Shown one piece after another: positions 1 through 10,525 of a stretch of 64,000 nucleotides of DNA. The notes beneath the pieces were generated by a model, which saw nothing but the letters and a program-made list of their open reading frames with translations, was not told where the DNA came from and ran no database searches. The translations under genes were made by a program, and so were the position numbers. Where the stretch lies: positions 1,056,609 to 1,120,608 of the forward strand of contig BCIM01000005.1 of the NCBI GenBank assembly GCA_039545315.1, given 5' to 3'. The stretch's first letter is position 1, and each line of letters starts with the position of its first letter. This DNA is from Kondoa malvinella. Lineage: Eukaryota; Basidiomycota; Agaricostilbomycetes; Agaricostilbales; Kondoaceae.

Positions 1-427
1 TTCTTGCACAGTTGTTGCTGGCCTGCCGTCGAAGTACACTGTCGAGCCGACGCGTCTCAAGCAAAAGCAAGGCGAAGTAAACTCCTTGAAGCCAAATAGC
101 CGCAAGATTGGCAGGAAGGAAAGAGAACAATCGTGCTTCCAAGTACACAGCAGCGAGTGATAGGCCCACAACCAGGATAGTCCGGCTCAATGTAAGGACG
201 AAGGCATAACGAGGACTCTTGACTCTTGTTTCGGTGATAGCTACAGCTTGGAGCAGTCGATTCTCCGTCTGCCATATAGCATCCCCTTCACCTCGAGGCA
301 GAGCAATGTCTTCGCTCTTACGCAAGGTGCGTACGAGGCCATAAATCAAAAGCAAAAGAGAAGCGGCAGGGGCCGACCAGGCTGCAGCATTCGCCAACCA
401 AGGATGATAGAGCAAAGAGTCTTGCAT
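1..427 (-). CDS. N-terminal part of a multi-pass membrane protein (ABC-transporter-like), cut by window edge
   Basis: An open frame starts at the ATG complementary to 425-427 and runs off the left edge without a stop (about 142 codons). It has an acidic, short N-terminus, then at least three hydrophobic segments: around residues 10-28 (ANAAAWSAPAASLLLLIY), 62-82 (ending VGLSLAAVYLEA) and 90-110 (IWLQGVYFALLLLE), joined by short charged loops. An N-terminal bundle of helices with a polar linker (RTLRKSEDIALPRGEGDA) resembles the TMD0 region of ABCC/MRP transporters. No nucleotide-binding domain is visible in the window, so that assignment is inference. Other polytopic families are possible. 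Confidence 0.5.
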   Translation of the reverse strand, partial: MQDSLLYHPWLANAAAWSAPAASLLLLIYGLVRTLRKSEDIALPRGEGDAIWQTENRLLQAVAITETRVKSPRYAFVLTLSRTILVVGLSLAAVYLEARLFSFLPANLAAIWLQGVYFALLLLETRRLDSVLRRQASNNCAR

Positions 428-707
428 GGCCGTGGATGAAAGAGATGCGTAGCAGAATGCTATGTCTTGAGCGAAACAAAGAACCGATGAATGCTGTGGG
501 CGTGTAACGTAAATCGACATCGCTTGCTCTGCAGTCATATGAAACAAGACATGGCCATTTTGCATCGCTCGCTCGAGTGCAGCATCTGCGCTTGAGCGTC
601 GGACGATTGTACGACACCGGTAAGTGATAACGCCTTGACGTTTTCATCAGACCACCGAATACAGCCGGACTCCAGCGCTCCAGCCAGCAAAGACAAGAGG
701 CTGTGAA
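428..707. promoter_or_regulatory. Divergent intergenic region
   Basis: About 280 bp separate the start of the minus-strand membrane protein and the plus-strand MYND gene, so this gap probably carries both promoters. I recognise no specific binding site. Confidence 0.3.
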
Positions 708-1934
708 ATGGCCTACAAATGGAAGCAAGACTTGCACAAATTTCAAGGTCAATTGACTCAAGAGCAACAGGCAGACGTGGATGACCGGATTTCGCTGTAC
801 ATGTGAGCATGAGCCTACCGCCGACTGGACTGATATCTGATGCTTATTTGCATGTAGCGATAGCCTGAATGTCGGAAACCAACATCTGTGGCCTTTATGC
901 TGGCACCCCGGCACGCGTAACACCAACCAGGCTGCTCTACCGCAAGAGACTGGCAGGATGCATATGGTACTGCATCTGCATGCCGCTCGCTCAGTGCTGT
1001 CTAGTCACTTTCCGCTCTTTCTCGCAAGAATGGAAGAGGCCGTCAAAGTCATGAGAATGAGCGAAACGGGCGAGAACCATATCTTGGCTTCAAATTGCTT
1101 TCTTGGGCTCTCCAAGTTGGCCTGTCGTGTATGCCAGCACCTGACCAACTTTCGAAGCTATCCTGAAGACATGACAAAACGCTTCTTGACTGCTTCTCTG
1201 GATCTGCTACTGTTCGCTTGCTCCTACGCGACTCTTACCGGCCATGATGAACGTTCGCCTAACATAGCCGAAGTTCGACGGACGCCTACCTTCTGGATCT
1301 TCGCCTTTTGCTTACAGCTGCGGTACTCTCCTAATTTGACCTTTGATCTCGACACTTTCACATTAGCCTGGCATCCGCTCTCTGGCGTATCACCAGCTGA
1401 TTCCAAAGCCTTCAAATTTGTTCGCAAGCGTCGGAGAGATTTAGTGTTACAATGGCTGTCGTGGGAAGCAGATGCTGGAATACACCAACCTTTCGCTGCT
1501 GTTCGGCTCTGTGCTGCTTTGGCATTGCCAATTCCTCTTGGTGATAAGCGCTTTGAGGGTGGAAGCTCGCAAATGTGGACACTACCTGACGCCAAGCAAC
1601 GACTCGACTCGGTTTCCTTCGATAGGATGTCGCCCATACTGCGCGCAATGAGATTAGAGACGTGTCTAGGGTGTGGAAAGTATCGCAAAGGTGACACCGA
1701 GGAGGTGTCGTTCAAAATCTGTGCTTCGTGCGGTTTCGCATCTTAGTGAGTGCTTCGTCGCTAGCATTTCGACCTCTTCCTGACCAGACGTCAGCTGCTC
1801 GCAAGAGTGTCAGATGATCCACTGGAGGCAAGCAGGCCATAAGCAAGTGAGTTCTGCCTTCATCTGGATCAAGACTTTTAGCTCAATGCTTATATCAGGC
1901 GTGCAACCGCATGTGCAAGAAACAGACTCCGTAA
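708..1934 (+). CDS. MYND-type zinc-finger protein 1
   Basis: Four exons close in frame: 708-802, 858-1745, 1795-1846 and 1899-1934 (356 aa). The first ATG after an in-frame stop is at 708. Residues 1 to about 300 are a mostly helical region without a known domain. The C-terminus is a complete MYND finger: CLGC, CASC, YCSQEC, then HWRQAGHK and a final Cys, with introns inside the finger. MYND fingers bind zinc and usually mediate protein-protein contacts. Here the finger is at the extreme C-terminus with no SET domain, so a methyltransferase role is not suggested. It is one of four similar genes in the window (also 3246-4287, 24437-25632 and 42334-43621). Confidence 0.75.
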
Positions 1935-2034
1935 TGAATACCTCGCTAGTCAAGAATTCATTCACCGCATACGAAGCTACACAGGTTCCAATTGATCCAA
2001 ATTATGTACAAACGTATCGCCAAACCAACTTTGA

Positions 2035-3014
2035 TCACGCAACAGACGTCTCTTCCCTTAGGCGCAGACCTGTGGCGATCAGTCGACGCAGACCCGGAAC
2101 AGCAGCTGTAGAAAATCAGCAATGTAAATCCCGCAGATAGATGCTGTACCTCTCATAGCTGGCGAATGCCAATCATCATTGTACTGCCACTCCCGATCGT
2201 CCGAATCATATTCCCCCTCATCTGTGCCTTCCTTTCCCTCTACTTCCATTTCATCTGGAATGCCCTCAGTCACACCAACGGTCCTTGCATCAGGTCGAAT
2301 CAGCCTGTTGAGTTGACGAAGGTCGGACTTCCTCTGGCACAGATACGCAAGCACGGTCTTGACAATTTTGTTTGCTCCGAGTGAGAGACCGACGAGCAGG
2401 AGGTCGCGCCATACTTTTAGAAAGACATTGTTCAAGCGATGGTCGTCGTAAATAATAACGCTGTTGTTCCCTTTGACCTTGCACATCGCTTCATAATCTT
2501 CGTTTGTACACGTGTTTAACATCCGCCAGTTGTATTCGGACATCACTTTGAGAGTTTTGTGAACTTTTGCCATACCGTCTACAGTCGCAAAATCAAGGAA
2601 GAGGTGCTGAAGCTTTGAAATGGTCGAAACCATCATCTTCACCATTTCGTCCATCAAGCTACCCTGCTCGCAGCACTCGTCCCGTGGATCCTCGAGCGCC
2701 GCCTTTTGTACTTCGTGCAACTTGTTCAGCAATCTCTTATCAAGGCTTGGCAAATCAATGTCATCGATGGCCTTCTTGCTTTGAATGCTGTTGTGCAGAG
2801 CTTGTTGAAACGCGTTGGCCGTAGCTGATTCGATCGAATTGGGCGGGTTGTAGTATGGCAGGACGAATTCGTCAAGAAGTTTAGCGAGAGTCCCATTGGG
2901 CATGCGAGCAGAGTTGGCTTTGAGGAAGAAGTCTCGTAGCAGCTCAGGCTGGGTAGGTGACGTCGCCATTATCCGAGCTGTCACGTTCATTTCACACTCA
3001 GCTTGACTACACAT
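2035..3014 (-). CDS. Hypothetical protein, acidic C-terminus
   Basis: A long open frame starts at the ATG at 3014 (alternative ATG at 2957, MATSPTQ). The protein is soluble and helical, with no family I recognise. Near the C-terminus there is a strongly acidic stretch (EVEGKEGTDEGEYDSDD). The last exon boundary is uncertain. The frame can end at 2079, or an intron at 2106-2149 (44 nt, branch-like TTGCTGAT, CAG acceptor) can splice it to a stop at 2035. It lies between two MYND genes and points away from the first one. Confidence 0.6.
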
Positions 3015-3245
3015 GGCTTGGCGCAAGAGAGCTCACGGATGTGGATGGCAGAGTGCAATAACAGCGCATCAAGAACTGAATTGAGAAAGAATAAGATATG
3101 GCAGCGGCTAGCCTAAAAGCAAAGAGTAGATAGTGATGAACACAACATGATTTGGCATGAAATTAGAAGTAGTTGTATTTTCGTGTGATTAGCTTGCATG
3201 TGCACTTGAATAGATATGACTGAGTTGTAATCTGATATGCGATGT

Positions 3246-4287
3246 TCATGTCGAGGAGACGGGAATGGTTATAGGTTGGCAGAATCTCTTGTGTCCGGCG
3301 GAATCCTTCCAATCTGAGGCCCTCTGATGAGTGACCAGGTGTGGATCTGTTGATGGGACGCTCACCTGCGCGCTGACATGCTGCAGAGCAAAAGCTCGCT
3401 TTCTTACAGCGCGAGCAAGCTGGATACGGACGCAGAATGTTTTGCGCCAGGCCGACTTCGTTACACACGTACTTTGCACAATGGTAGCAAGCATTGGAGG
3501 TAATGGACTTCATTTGTTGACGACTGTGCTTGTCGGATTGAAAACCGTAGTACCCGAGAACTTTCATGACGGCGACCGCTGACAAGGACATGTCTTCGTT
3601 ATTGCAGTTGTGTAGCGCGCGTAGCATGGTTGCTTTGCTAATTCCAACAAGTCCCAATTCTTCTGCAGCGCCTACAGATGCTGTACCTTGTATGTCTGCT
3701 GTAATGTACTTACAGGCATCCATCTTTTGGAAGAGAAAGCTAGAAAGGTGAAGCAATATCTCGCTGGCACCAGTAAGACCAGATTCCGCGAATTCGCCGA
3801 ATCCTTCCAGGTCACGGTTTTCCAACCACATGCTTGCTACAAGTAGTGAGCTATCCAGCGCCAAGTTGGTGATATAACCGTTGACTTGTGAATTTTGATG
3901 CCGCATGAAGGACCGAGCACCACTCAACAGATGTTTCAAAGCGAATTGAAAGTAGAGCAGTGCGACAAGGACACTATCGCCGTCAGAGCTTGTTGTGCTG
4001 TACTGTTTGAGTGCCAATAGAAATGTCGAAGCTTGAGCGGTAAGGAAGTATTGAGTAGCGAAAACCCTTCGACCGAAGAGTGAGGATTCTTGTACCATTT
4101 CTTCTTGCGTAACTGCCATGGTATCTCTGTCTTCATGCGCAAGGGTCGCCTCAGCGAAATGCTCGGTTACGGTCAGCCAGTCGTCTCGTAAAGCAGCAGT
4201 TCCAGCCTGATCCATCAATCGTCGGATTTCGAGCTTTACTTCTGGGGATAGCTGGCCTTCAATGCAACCTTGTATTCTTGTCGCCAT
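3246..4287 (-). CDS. MYND-type zinc-finger protein 2
   Basis: Two exons, 4287-3366 and 3313-3246, give 329 aa. The first ATG is at 4287; the frame extends upstream only through a GTG. The body is helical (residues 1 to about 270). The C-terminal MYND finger reads CYHC, then CSRC, FCSAACQRA, DWKDSAGHK and a terminal Cys. An intron (3314-3366) interrupts the finger between QRA and DWK, close to where introns fall in the other MYND genes here. No catalytic domain is visible. Function is unknown beyond likely zinc-dependent protein binding. Confidence 0.75.
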
Positions 4288-4317
4288 GATTGAGAGCTGG
4301 CTACTAGGTTGAAGCAC

Positions 4318-4653
4318 GTAGATTGGTACCCGAGTGACAGGTATATTTTTGGCTTGTTCAGCGCTTGCGAGCTAGGCAGACGCAGCGTAAGAGCTAGTAA
4401 GGTAGGGATATCAGGAGTCCAGGTATCGATTGGCTGGGTTTGCGTGTACTCGAGCTCTTCTACCGCTCGGACCGTTTTACGTTGTTCACGGTTGTTGAAG
4501 CGCAAGCTAACATTTGGCTAGCGGCTAGCGGTCTTGGAAAGTACAGTGATGAAGCAGTAAACAATACAGTGACTATAAGACAATTGAAAGAACCAGTCTG
4601 CCCTCAGCATTAGTCAAAGAATTCGCTGGCTATGAGAAGGGACTCGCCTCAGA
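4318..4653. other. Intergenic, nothing recognised
   Basis: The gap lies between the 3' end of the SAP-domain gene and the start of MYND gene 2, both on the minus strand. It should hold the terminator of the former and the promoter of the latter. No other feature is visible. Confidence 0.3.
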
Positions 4654-5144
4654 TCACTGCACAATCTTGCCAGACCTGATGGGCGCGTTCTCTGTGCGCG
4701 CAGACTCGTGATTTATGCGAGACACGAGCTTATCGTCCAAAAGATAGTTCGCGTCATAGTTTGATCGGTCTGGCAAAGTCAGCGCTGGTCAAAAGGCGAG
4801 ACATCGGGCGCATACCTTCAGGAGCTCCGCTGACTGCCGCGTCTGGTACTGGCCCTGCTGGATGATCTGCTGGTCTTGCTTGATTCGACGTGCTCTCAGT
4901 GTTTTCCTGCAACAGTGCCCTTGGATTCGCTAGCAGACGAGCGGCTTTGTCTACGTCAATTCATCAGCTTAACTGCTGAGCCATTGACAGCAGTACTCAC
5001 CTTTCCTATTGCCGTCTGTAGGCAAATCCGCTTTCCCCAGCAATTCCGTCAGCTCTTCATCTTTCATCGACTGAACACTTGTTGTCAGCGAATACAATGG
5101 CCAAAGTGATACGCTGTACTTACAAAAAGCTTGGTCTCGTCCAT
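4654..5144 (-). CDS. Small SAP-domain protein
   Basis: Four exons (5144-5124, 5070-5001, 4950-4816, 4769-4654) give 113 aa. Residues about 8-40 match the SAP helix-extended loop-helix pattern, with KDEELTELLGKADLP followed by TDGNRKDKAARLL; the conserved Leu, G-N and K-x-x-x-A-x-x-L positions are present. SAP domains bind DNA or RNP, and small fungal SAP proteins such as Tho1 act in mRNP assembly; a Tho1-like role here is inference. The C-terminal half is polar and ends in RSGKIVQ. The very short first exon (7 codons) is supported by GTAAGT and CAG sites and phase continuity. The frame is open upstream of the chosen ATG, so an earlier start cannot be excluded. Confidence 0.65.
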
Positions 5145-5654
5145 TTTGTCTTCGAATGTTGCTTCGAGTCGCTGTTGCACTGATACCACGAGCAAGTCTG
5201 ACACTCTGGCTGGCCCGCGCAAGATATAGGCACCACAGGCTGGATTCTTTGATGCTCTGCAGTGCTTGGCTTTGTTCACTTCTGCCTTTTGCCCGAAATG
5301 CACGAGACCGACCTGAATTGCGAAGCGCTTTCTCGTACCTCTCTGCTACTTTGTCTATGCCCTACTCTCCTCATATCACTATCTATGTGATTCAGCGAGC
5401 GAGTCAATTGCTTTGTAGAGCTTGCCGATGAGGCGAGCGCTGAATCCCGGAGACAGCGCCTCGTTCGGTCCTCTCGCTCGCTCGCTATATTTGCTGTTCT
5501 TTCATACGACGGCTGGCCGTTGATACATCTTCTTTTTAAATTTCACTGCTGGTCAGCTACAACTCCGTTCTTTTGCGTTTTTCCGAAGTCGCTGGTCGGC
5601 TTCTATATTTTCAATCTCAAGGTCGCTGGTCGGCCTCTCTGACAATACGGCGGT
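5145..5654. promoter_or_regulatory. Divergent intergenic region with a 13-bp direct repeat
   Basis: This gap lies between the SAP gene (minus) and the small membrane-protein gene (plus). A 13-bp direct repeat with core GTCGCTGGTCGGC occurs at 5588-5600 and again at 5622-5634, 34 bp apart and close to the plus-strand ATG at 5655. It is pyrimidine-rich around 5455-5490. No TATA box stands out. Confidence 0.4.
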
Positions 5655-5981
5655 ATGAATTGCGGTGACGATGATGACGATGGTCCTTTAACGTATGTTC
5701 GAGCAGCTTTAATCAGTAAGACCTTCTAATCTTTCCGACAGTAAGGGCGAATGGATCGGCGTTGGAGTTGTACGCCAAGCCTTGCGGTAGACACCCGCGC
5801 AGACTGACGCTCTGAACAGGGTATCGCAGTCTTCGTATTGCTGCTGCTTCTGGCCTTTTGTTGTTGCCGACGCCGGGCAAGCAACGACGACGACAGCAAG
5901 TCAATGATGAACGGTCTCCTCGCTGTTTCCCTCCTGTCTCGCAGCAACAGCTATTCCAGCTCCAAGTCCGAAATGGTCTAG
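5655..5981 (+). CDS. Tiny single-pass membrane protein
   Basis: Three exons (5655-5692, 5742-5769, 5820-5981) give 75 aa. The protein begins MNCGDDDDDGP, an acidic patch. It has one strongly hydrophobic helix (about residues 17-34, GVGVGIAVFVLLLLL), then CCCRRR at the cytosolic boundary, and a Ser-rich tail ending in EMV. The acidic outside, one helix and CCC-RRR inside suggest a type III or type I orientation with possible palmitoylation of the Cys cluster. The layout resembles small fungal RCR-type membrane proteins, but I cannot show homology. Intron lengths are 49 and 50 nt and all phases close. Confidence 0.55.
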
Positions 5982-6385
5982 CTTCGTCATGTAAACGCTC
6001 GTCGCTCGTTCAATGGGGACCTGCTTTTTGCTCACCGTCCATGTTTCTTGTCATTCCCTGCTGCTGGCATTACTTCTTTACCGCTCCCCTCCTGTGTACT
6101 CGCTCTGAGCCTTTTCTCTACTTAGCTGTGACAATTTTGCAGTGCTGCTGTTCGAACATCGGATCTAGCAGTAGCAGGCGTGATCGCGTGCACTTTGAGA
6201 CGTCATGCGATGATCCCTTAGTCTCTAAGCTGTGGGGCGGCATTACAGATGTACTTGTGCTCCAGCGGATGAAGCTGTGCAATCCGTATACGCTCGGGCA
6301 ACCATTTTCGGCTGTTCAAGCACTGCTTTTCGCTGGTTTGCCTATAAATGAGCCTTCCCTTCCTTTCTCCTACTCAATATGCAAC
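5982..6385. other. Intergenic, nothing recognised
   Basis: A long open frame crosses this stretch on the plus strand, but its translation looks like non-coding sequence until the ATG at 6386. I treat it as promoter and leader of the next gene. Confidence 0.3.
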
Positions 6386-7292
6386 ATGTCATCAAAGACT
6401 GCTTTGGAACGGATAGCAGTCACAATCCGCGCCAGTCGGTGGCTCGATGATAACGCATCTCTGGATGAACACTGCCGAGATATCAGCGCTCAAGTGGACA
6501 GCTTGATAGGCGAACCTATTGGACTCCGTTCGCGTATGTCTTCCTTCTTTTCAAAGCGATGTCGCTAATATCAAAACAGCCGGTGCATCTTCGAAACGCT
6601 TGACACAGTCCAGATCCGATCTCGCTGTAATCGATAAGCTTCTCAAGAAGGAGATTACCGAGACAAAGAATCAACCTCATCTGCGCGATCTGGCACTTTC
6701 CTTCGACTTGCTTTCTAAGAGCATCGAGCATTACCGAGCAACACATCTGCAGTCCAACAAGCCTGGTCGTCCTGTACTGCATCGTTCCGTCTCTGGTATG
6801 TTTGATATAAGCCATGTCAAGCACAGCTGATGTAAAATAGATCGCTGCTTCTCGGATGTGCACTTGTGCGAGATATTGAAACTCCAGTGCGAGTCTACGC
6901 GCACCGCACCGGATCGTCGCAACTTGGAAGAGTGTCTCAATCAGTTGCTAGCTTACAGCTGCATGGCGTTCAAGAATGCGAATTCAAAGGTCAGCTAACT
7001 AGTCTGTCTGCCAGAGTTATCTGATGTTGGGCTAATACAGCAAGCCGGAGTTGATATGACTCTCCTCATCAACCTCAAAGCCATCTGCCAAGCTGATGTC
7101 GAATCTTCCCGTCCTTCGACACCTATTCGCTCCGCTTTCGGTCGGACTTTCATGCCGAATGAAGCGACCAATCGACTGCTCAGCCGTATCGCTTGTATTA
7201 TCGATTATGTCGAGCGCCATCAAGCAGAGCAGGCCAAGGTTCAAGCAGGTATCAAAGAGCTGTCGAAGCTTAAAGGGAAACACTTCATGTAA
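6386..7292 (+). CDS. Hypothetical helical protein
   Basis: Four exons (6386-6533, 6580-6795, 6841-6989, 7041-7292) close in frame to 254 aa. The protein is soluble, helix-rich and Leu/Lys/Asp-rich; it carries LAVIDKLLKKEITET mid-protein and ends KELSKLKGKHFM. I see no signal peptide, membrane segment or known domain. It is convergent with the dynein intermediate chain, the two stops being about 30 bp apart, so the 3' UTRs probably overlap. I do not recognise the family. Confidence 0.6.
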
Positions 7293-7324
7293 AGTCGCCG
7301 GTTGATATCAATAAGTACCATGCA

Positions 7325-9787
7325 TTAGAATTGCCTACTACCTGTAGACGCAGCCAGCTGCCCTACGTTCTTCCTCATCAAGTCCCATTCGTTCTCTCTC
7401 GGCACTGCCGTCTCTCCAATATCATATCTGGCGTCGCATCAGCATTGGGCCGCAAATTCTGAAAGGCTGTTACTGACATGTATACTTTGCCATCTGTCGA
7501 ACCAATGGCTGCTCTGCGCCCTTCTCTTGACTCCCATGCGAGCTTATTGAGCGCTTTTGGTGCAGAAGGGTTGACCACAGTAGAAGTGACGGGTACCTGC
7601 ACGACATCAGCAGATCTCCAAACACAACGCTCTTACTCACCTCGGCATCTTGGTTCAGGTTCCAGAGATGAAACTTTCCACTACCATCAACCGTGCCAAA
7701 GAGCGCAGGATGTTTCGGATGCCACTTGACGTCAAAGACATAATCGTCTGCCTCTTCGAATATGCCCAGAGGATGTATGGTCGTAGGACTAGACAGCTGA
7801 TGCGGCGGTAACAGCTTGGTGCCTGCGCTGCCCAATACTGGCGACGGCGCAGTCCCGTTCTGATGCGTTTGCGCCGCTCTGGCTCTCCACAATTTCGCCG
7901 ACCAGTCCACACCGCACGTAAGAAAGAGATCCGAGAAATCGACGGGACCATGAGAAGGATGAAAGTCCATGCCTAGTACTGGTCCAGTATGACCACGATA
8001 GATCTCATTCTGTACCAAACCAGCTTTCGCGCCTGCTCGATCATACCGATTCGCAGTAAAGACGTTGCCTTCTTCTGTTCCGACAAAGAATGCGCCTGTT
8101 TCGTTATCCGGGAATGCGAGCGTAGTGACGGACACTTCATCGGTTTTTGCATGACCAGGATGTGAGAGTTCGAGCGTTTCAAGTGGTTTAGCGAGCATGT
8201 CGAGCACCCAGGCGCAAATTGTGCCATCGGTAGATGCAGATACGAGATTATGAGCGTTTTGAGTACCAGGTAACGCGAGTGAGTAGACTGGATGTGTGTG
8301 ACCGGAAGCTGATAGAGGTGTTTTCAAGACAGGTAGAGATCGGGATCGAGTGTCCCAAAGGAGAATTTGGCCAGAGTAGGTTCCGCCGATGATGAGATTA
8401 GGGTGGAAAGGCGAGAACATGACGGATAGAACGTCGGACTGTCAGCATCAATAAAGGATTAAAGACGCGAAAAACTTCTGATCCTTCAGAGACTGACCTG
8501 AGCTTGAAAGACGAATTCCGGCCTTTCCAGCAGATGAAGGTTCCACACGCATACCAGTCCTTCTGGATCACTGGCAGACATTGGGTTCTTTGTATATGAT
8601 GCGACTGATAATTCGGGAAACTATAGTCCTTTTAGAGATAACCCAACTAGACGAGTTTGAGCATACCTTCAGAGACCAATCCACCGCAGTGACCGATCGA
8701 TTCTTTGTCCACTTTTCATCCGAGAACGTATGTGTACACTTGACCCTCTTGCCTTGCGACAACAAATCCTCTCTATCGTCCATCATGCCATGCCCAGAAA
8801 TACTATAATCCCTCAAATAGTCATAATTATCGCTCAAAGCCCTCTGAATGACTTTACTCCCTTTCTCCAAGAAAGAATTAAAGTCGGAGCTATTGACGAT
8901 AGAAGAGACTTCATCTTCGCTCAAGCCCTTTCTACGAGCTTCTTCAGTTTGTTGGGCTAGCAATCGTTGTTCTGCCTGTATATCGGCGTCTACTCGCATG
9001 CGCTCGGCATCAAGTTCTGCTATGATGCGAGCGCGCAGTTCGGCTTCTGTTTCGCTGCCTACGCGTGTTGCGGACTGAGATGCTCCTTCGCCCAGGTCGT
9101 CGTCGAGTGTCGATGTTGAGGTAGATGCGGTTTGTATGGATTTATCGTAGGTGATTCTGGGCTACGGGACAATCAGATCCATCCAGTATTTGATATAGAA
9201 AGAACACACTATAGGTGTGAACTCAAACAGTTCGGCTGAAGTATCTGCAAAGCTTGGTAGTGCAGAGACAGGCCCATATCTAAGAAGCGTTAGAGCTTAG
9301 CCTAGCTGTCAGACTGTAGACATACGATGCAGGCGCTTCGGAAGGCAAGTCTTTGCCTTGTCCAAGCGCAGGCTGATCGCTCATTCTGCTGGTCCGACCA
9401 CTTGTAGAAGCTTCAGGCAGACCAGAGCCATCTTGTTGGTTGACCTGTGTGCCTTTGACTGAAGACGGTGCAGACGTCGAAGGTGACAATATTGACGATA
9501 TAAAATCATCCAGCTGAGCTCTTGACGAAGGCCTTTCTGACGCTGGTGTCTGCTTGTGTAACACTCCATAAGCTCCGCCCTTTCGCTGCCTAGAGGGGCG
9601 CCCTCACTTCAGCGCGAGATGAATTCTCTGACGCATGTTGTGCCAAAGTCGCGCGTCGTTCTTCTCTCGCTCGCTTCAAGGCATCGAGCTTGGCCCGCTT
9701 TTCAGCCAATTCAGCTTCTGCACATGTCTTTAGCTTGTCTGTGTCTTTGTTGCGACGCGGTTCTAGCGACTCACTTCGACGGTCCAT
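7325..9787 (-). CDS. Cytoplasmic dynein intermediate chain
   Basis: Nine exons (9787-9775, 9717-9608, 9549-9326, 9279-9210, 9161-8667, 8620-8498, 8438-7641, 7596-7478, 7427-7325) give 684 aa. The N-terminus MDRRKAELAEKRAKLDALKR is the basic coiled coil that binds p150Glued and NudE. A disordered linker follows, then the conserved KRVKCTHTFSDEKWTK block that opens the WD40 domain. Beta-propeller repeats include FPELSVASYTKNP, GLVCVWNLH, GGTYSGQILLWD and LTCGVDWSAKLW. The C-terminus PRENEWDLMRK matches the family. The protein tethers dynein heavy chains to dynactin and cargo, for nuclear migration and organelle transport in hyphae. It is homologous to yeast Pac11 and mammalian DYNC1I. Confidence 0.93.
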
Positions 9788-10525
9788 GCTCAAGCAGCCT
9801 TGCTCTGCAACAATGATCTACTACGCCTGCTATGCTCTGTGATACCACTCTTCCGTCGATACTATACCTTCTTCGCTCTGGACTATTTGGCAAGTGCATG
9901 ACAGATCCAAAAATTATATGCGAATTATGAGACAGCAGCTATGTGTTCTCCCACATTTGTGCTGTGTACGAGCCGCGTCTGTACTCCCAGCCAGATACGG
10001 CTCAGAAATATCGGAATTGGGCAAGACATCTTTGTATGCGTATGATCTACACCTCGAAAGGGCTTTTGCGTCGCCTGGACCGCTCTACTTAGTCTGCAGC
10101 CAGGATCGTATCACGAGTTCCTTGTGGGAGAGACTTTACGTTTCTGCCTTCTCGTTGCTTCGACTAATCTATTCCTTAATTGCTGACTGGCAATCAAGAG
10201 TTCTCAGCCCCAGAATCCAATGGAATGTTCATTGCAGGCCGCACTATCACCAAAGCACAGCACTAACTCAGCGGTCATGGAGCCCGGCTTAGTTCTGGTC
10301 TCGATTAGTATCCCATCCGACTGGGTTGCTCAGGAGACCAGAGTCGGCTGAGGGCACTGTCCACCTCGCGCCTTGCTCTGTTACAATCAAGCGGCTCATT
10401 CTTGTCCTCGAGCACCCACTGTCTGCAACACAACACGTTCAGCACATCCACTCACATAGTCACGTAAACTCATCTATCCAGCTGCAAGAAGCTTCTACCG
10501 ACGCAATACATACCACAACGCAACA
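9788..10525. promoter_or_regulatory. Divergent intergenic region upstream of the P450 array
   Basis: This 738-bp gap separates the dynein intermediate chain from the first P450 and is one of the longest in the window. It contains only short chance frames. It should include the promoter of P450 copy 1. Confidence 0.35.

Noticed and set aside
318..926. 202-codon minus-strand ORF spanning the first intergenic region
   Set aside because: It overlaps the first exon of MYND gene 1 and its translation has no domain character; it is a shadow frame.
5858..6568. 236-codon plus-strand ORF
   Set aside because: It starts inside the small membrane-protein exon in another frame. Only its last part, from 6386, is real coding sequence (first exon of the next gene).
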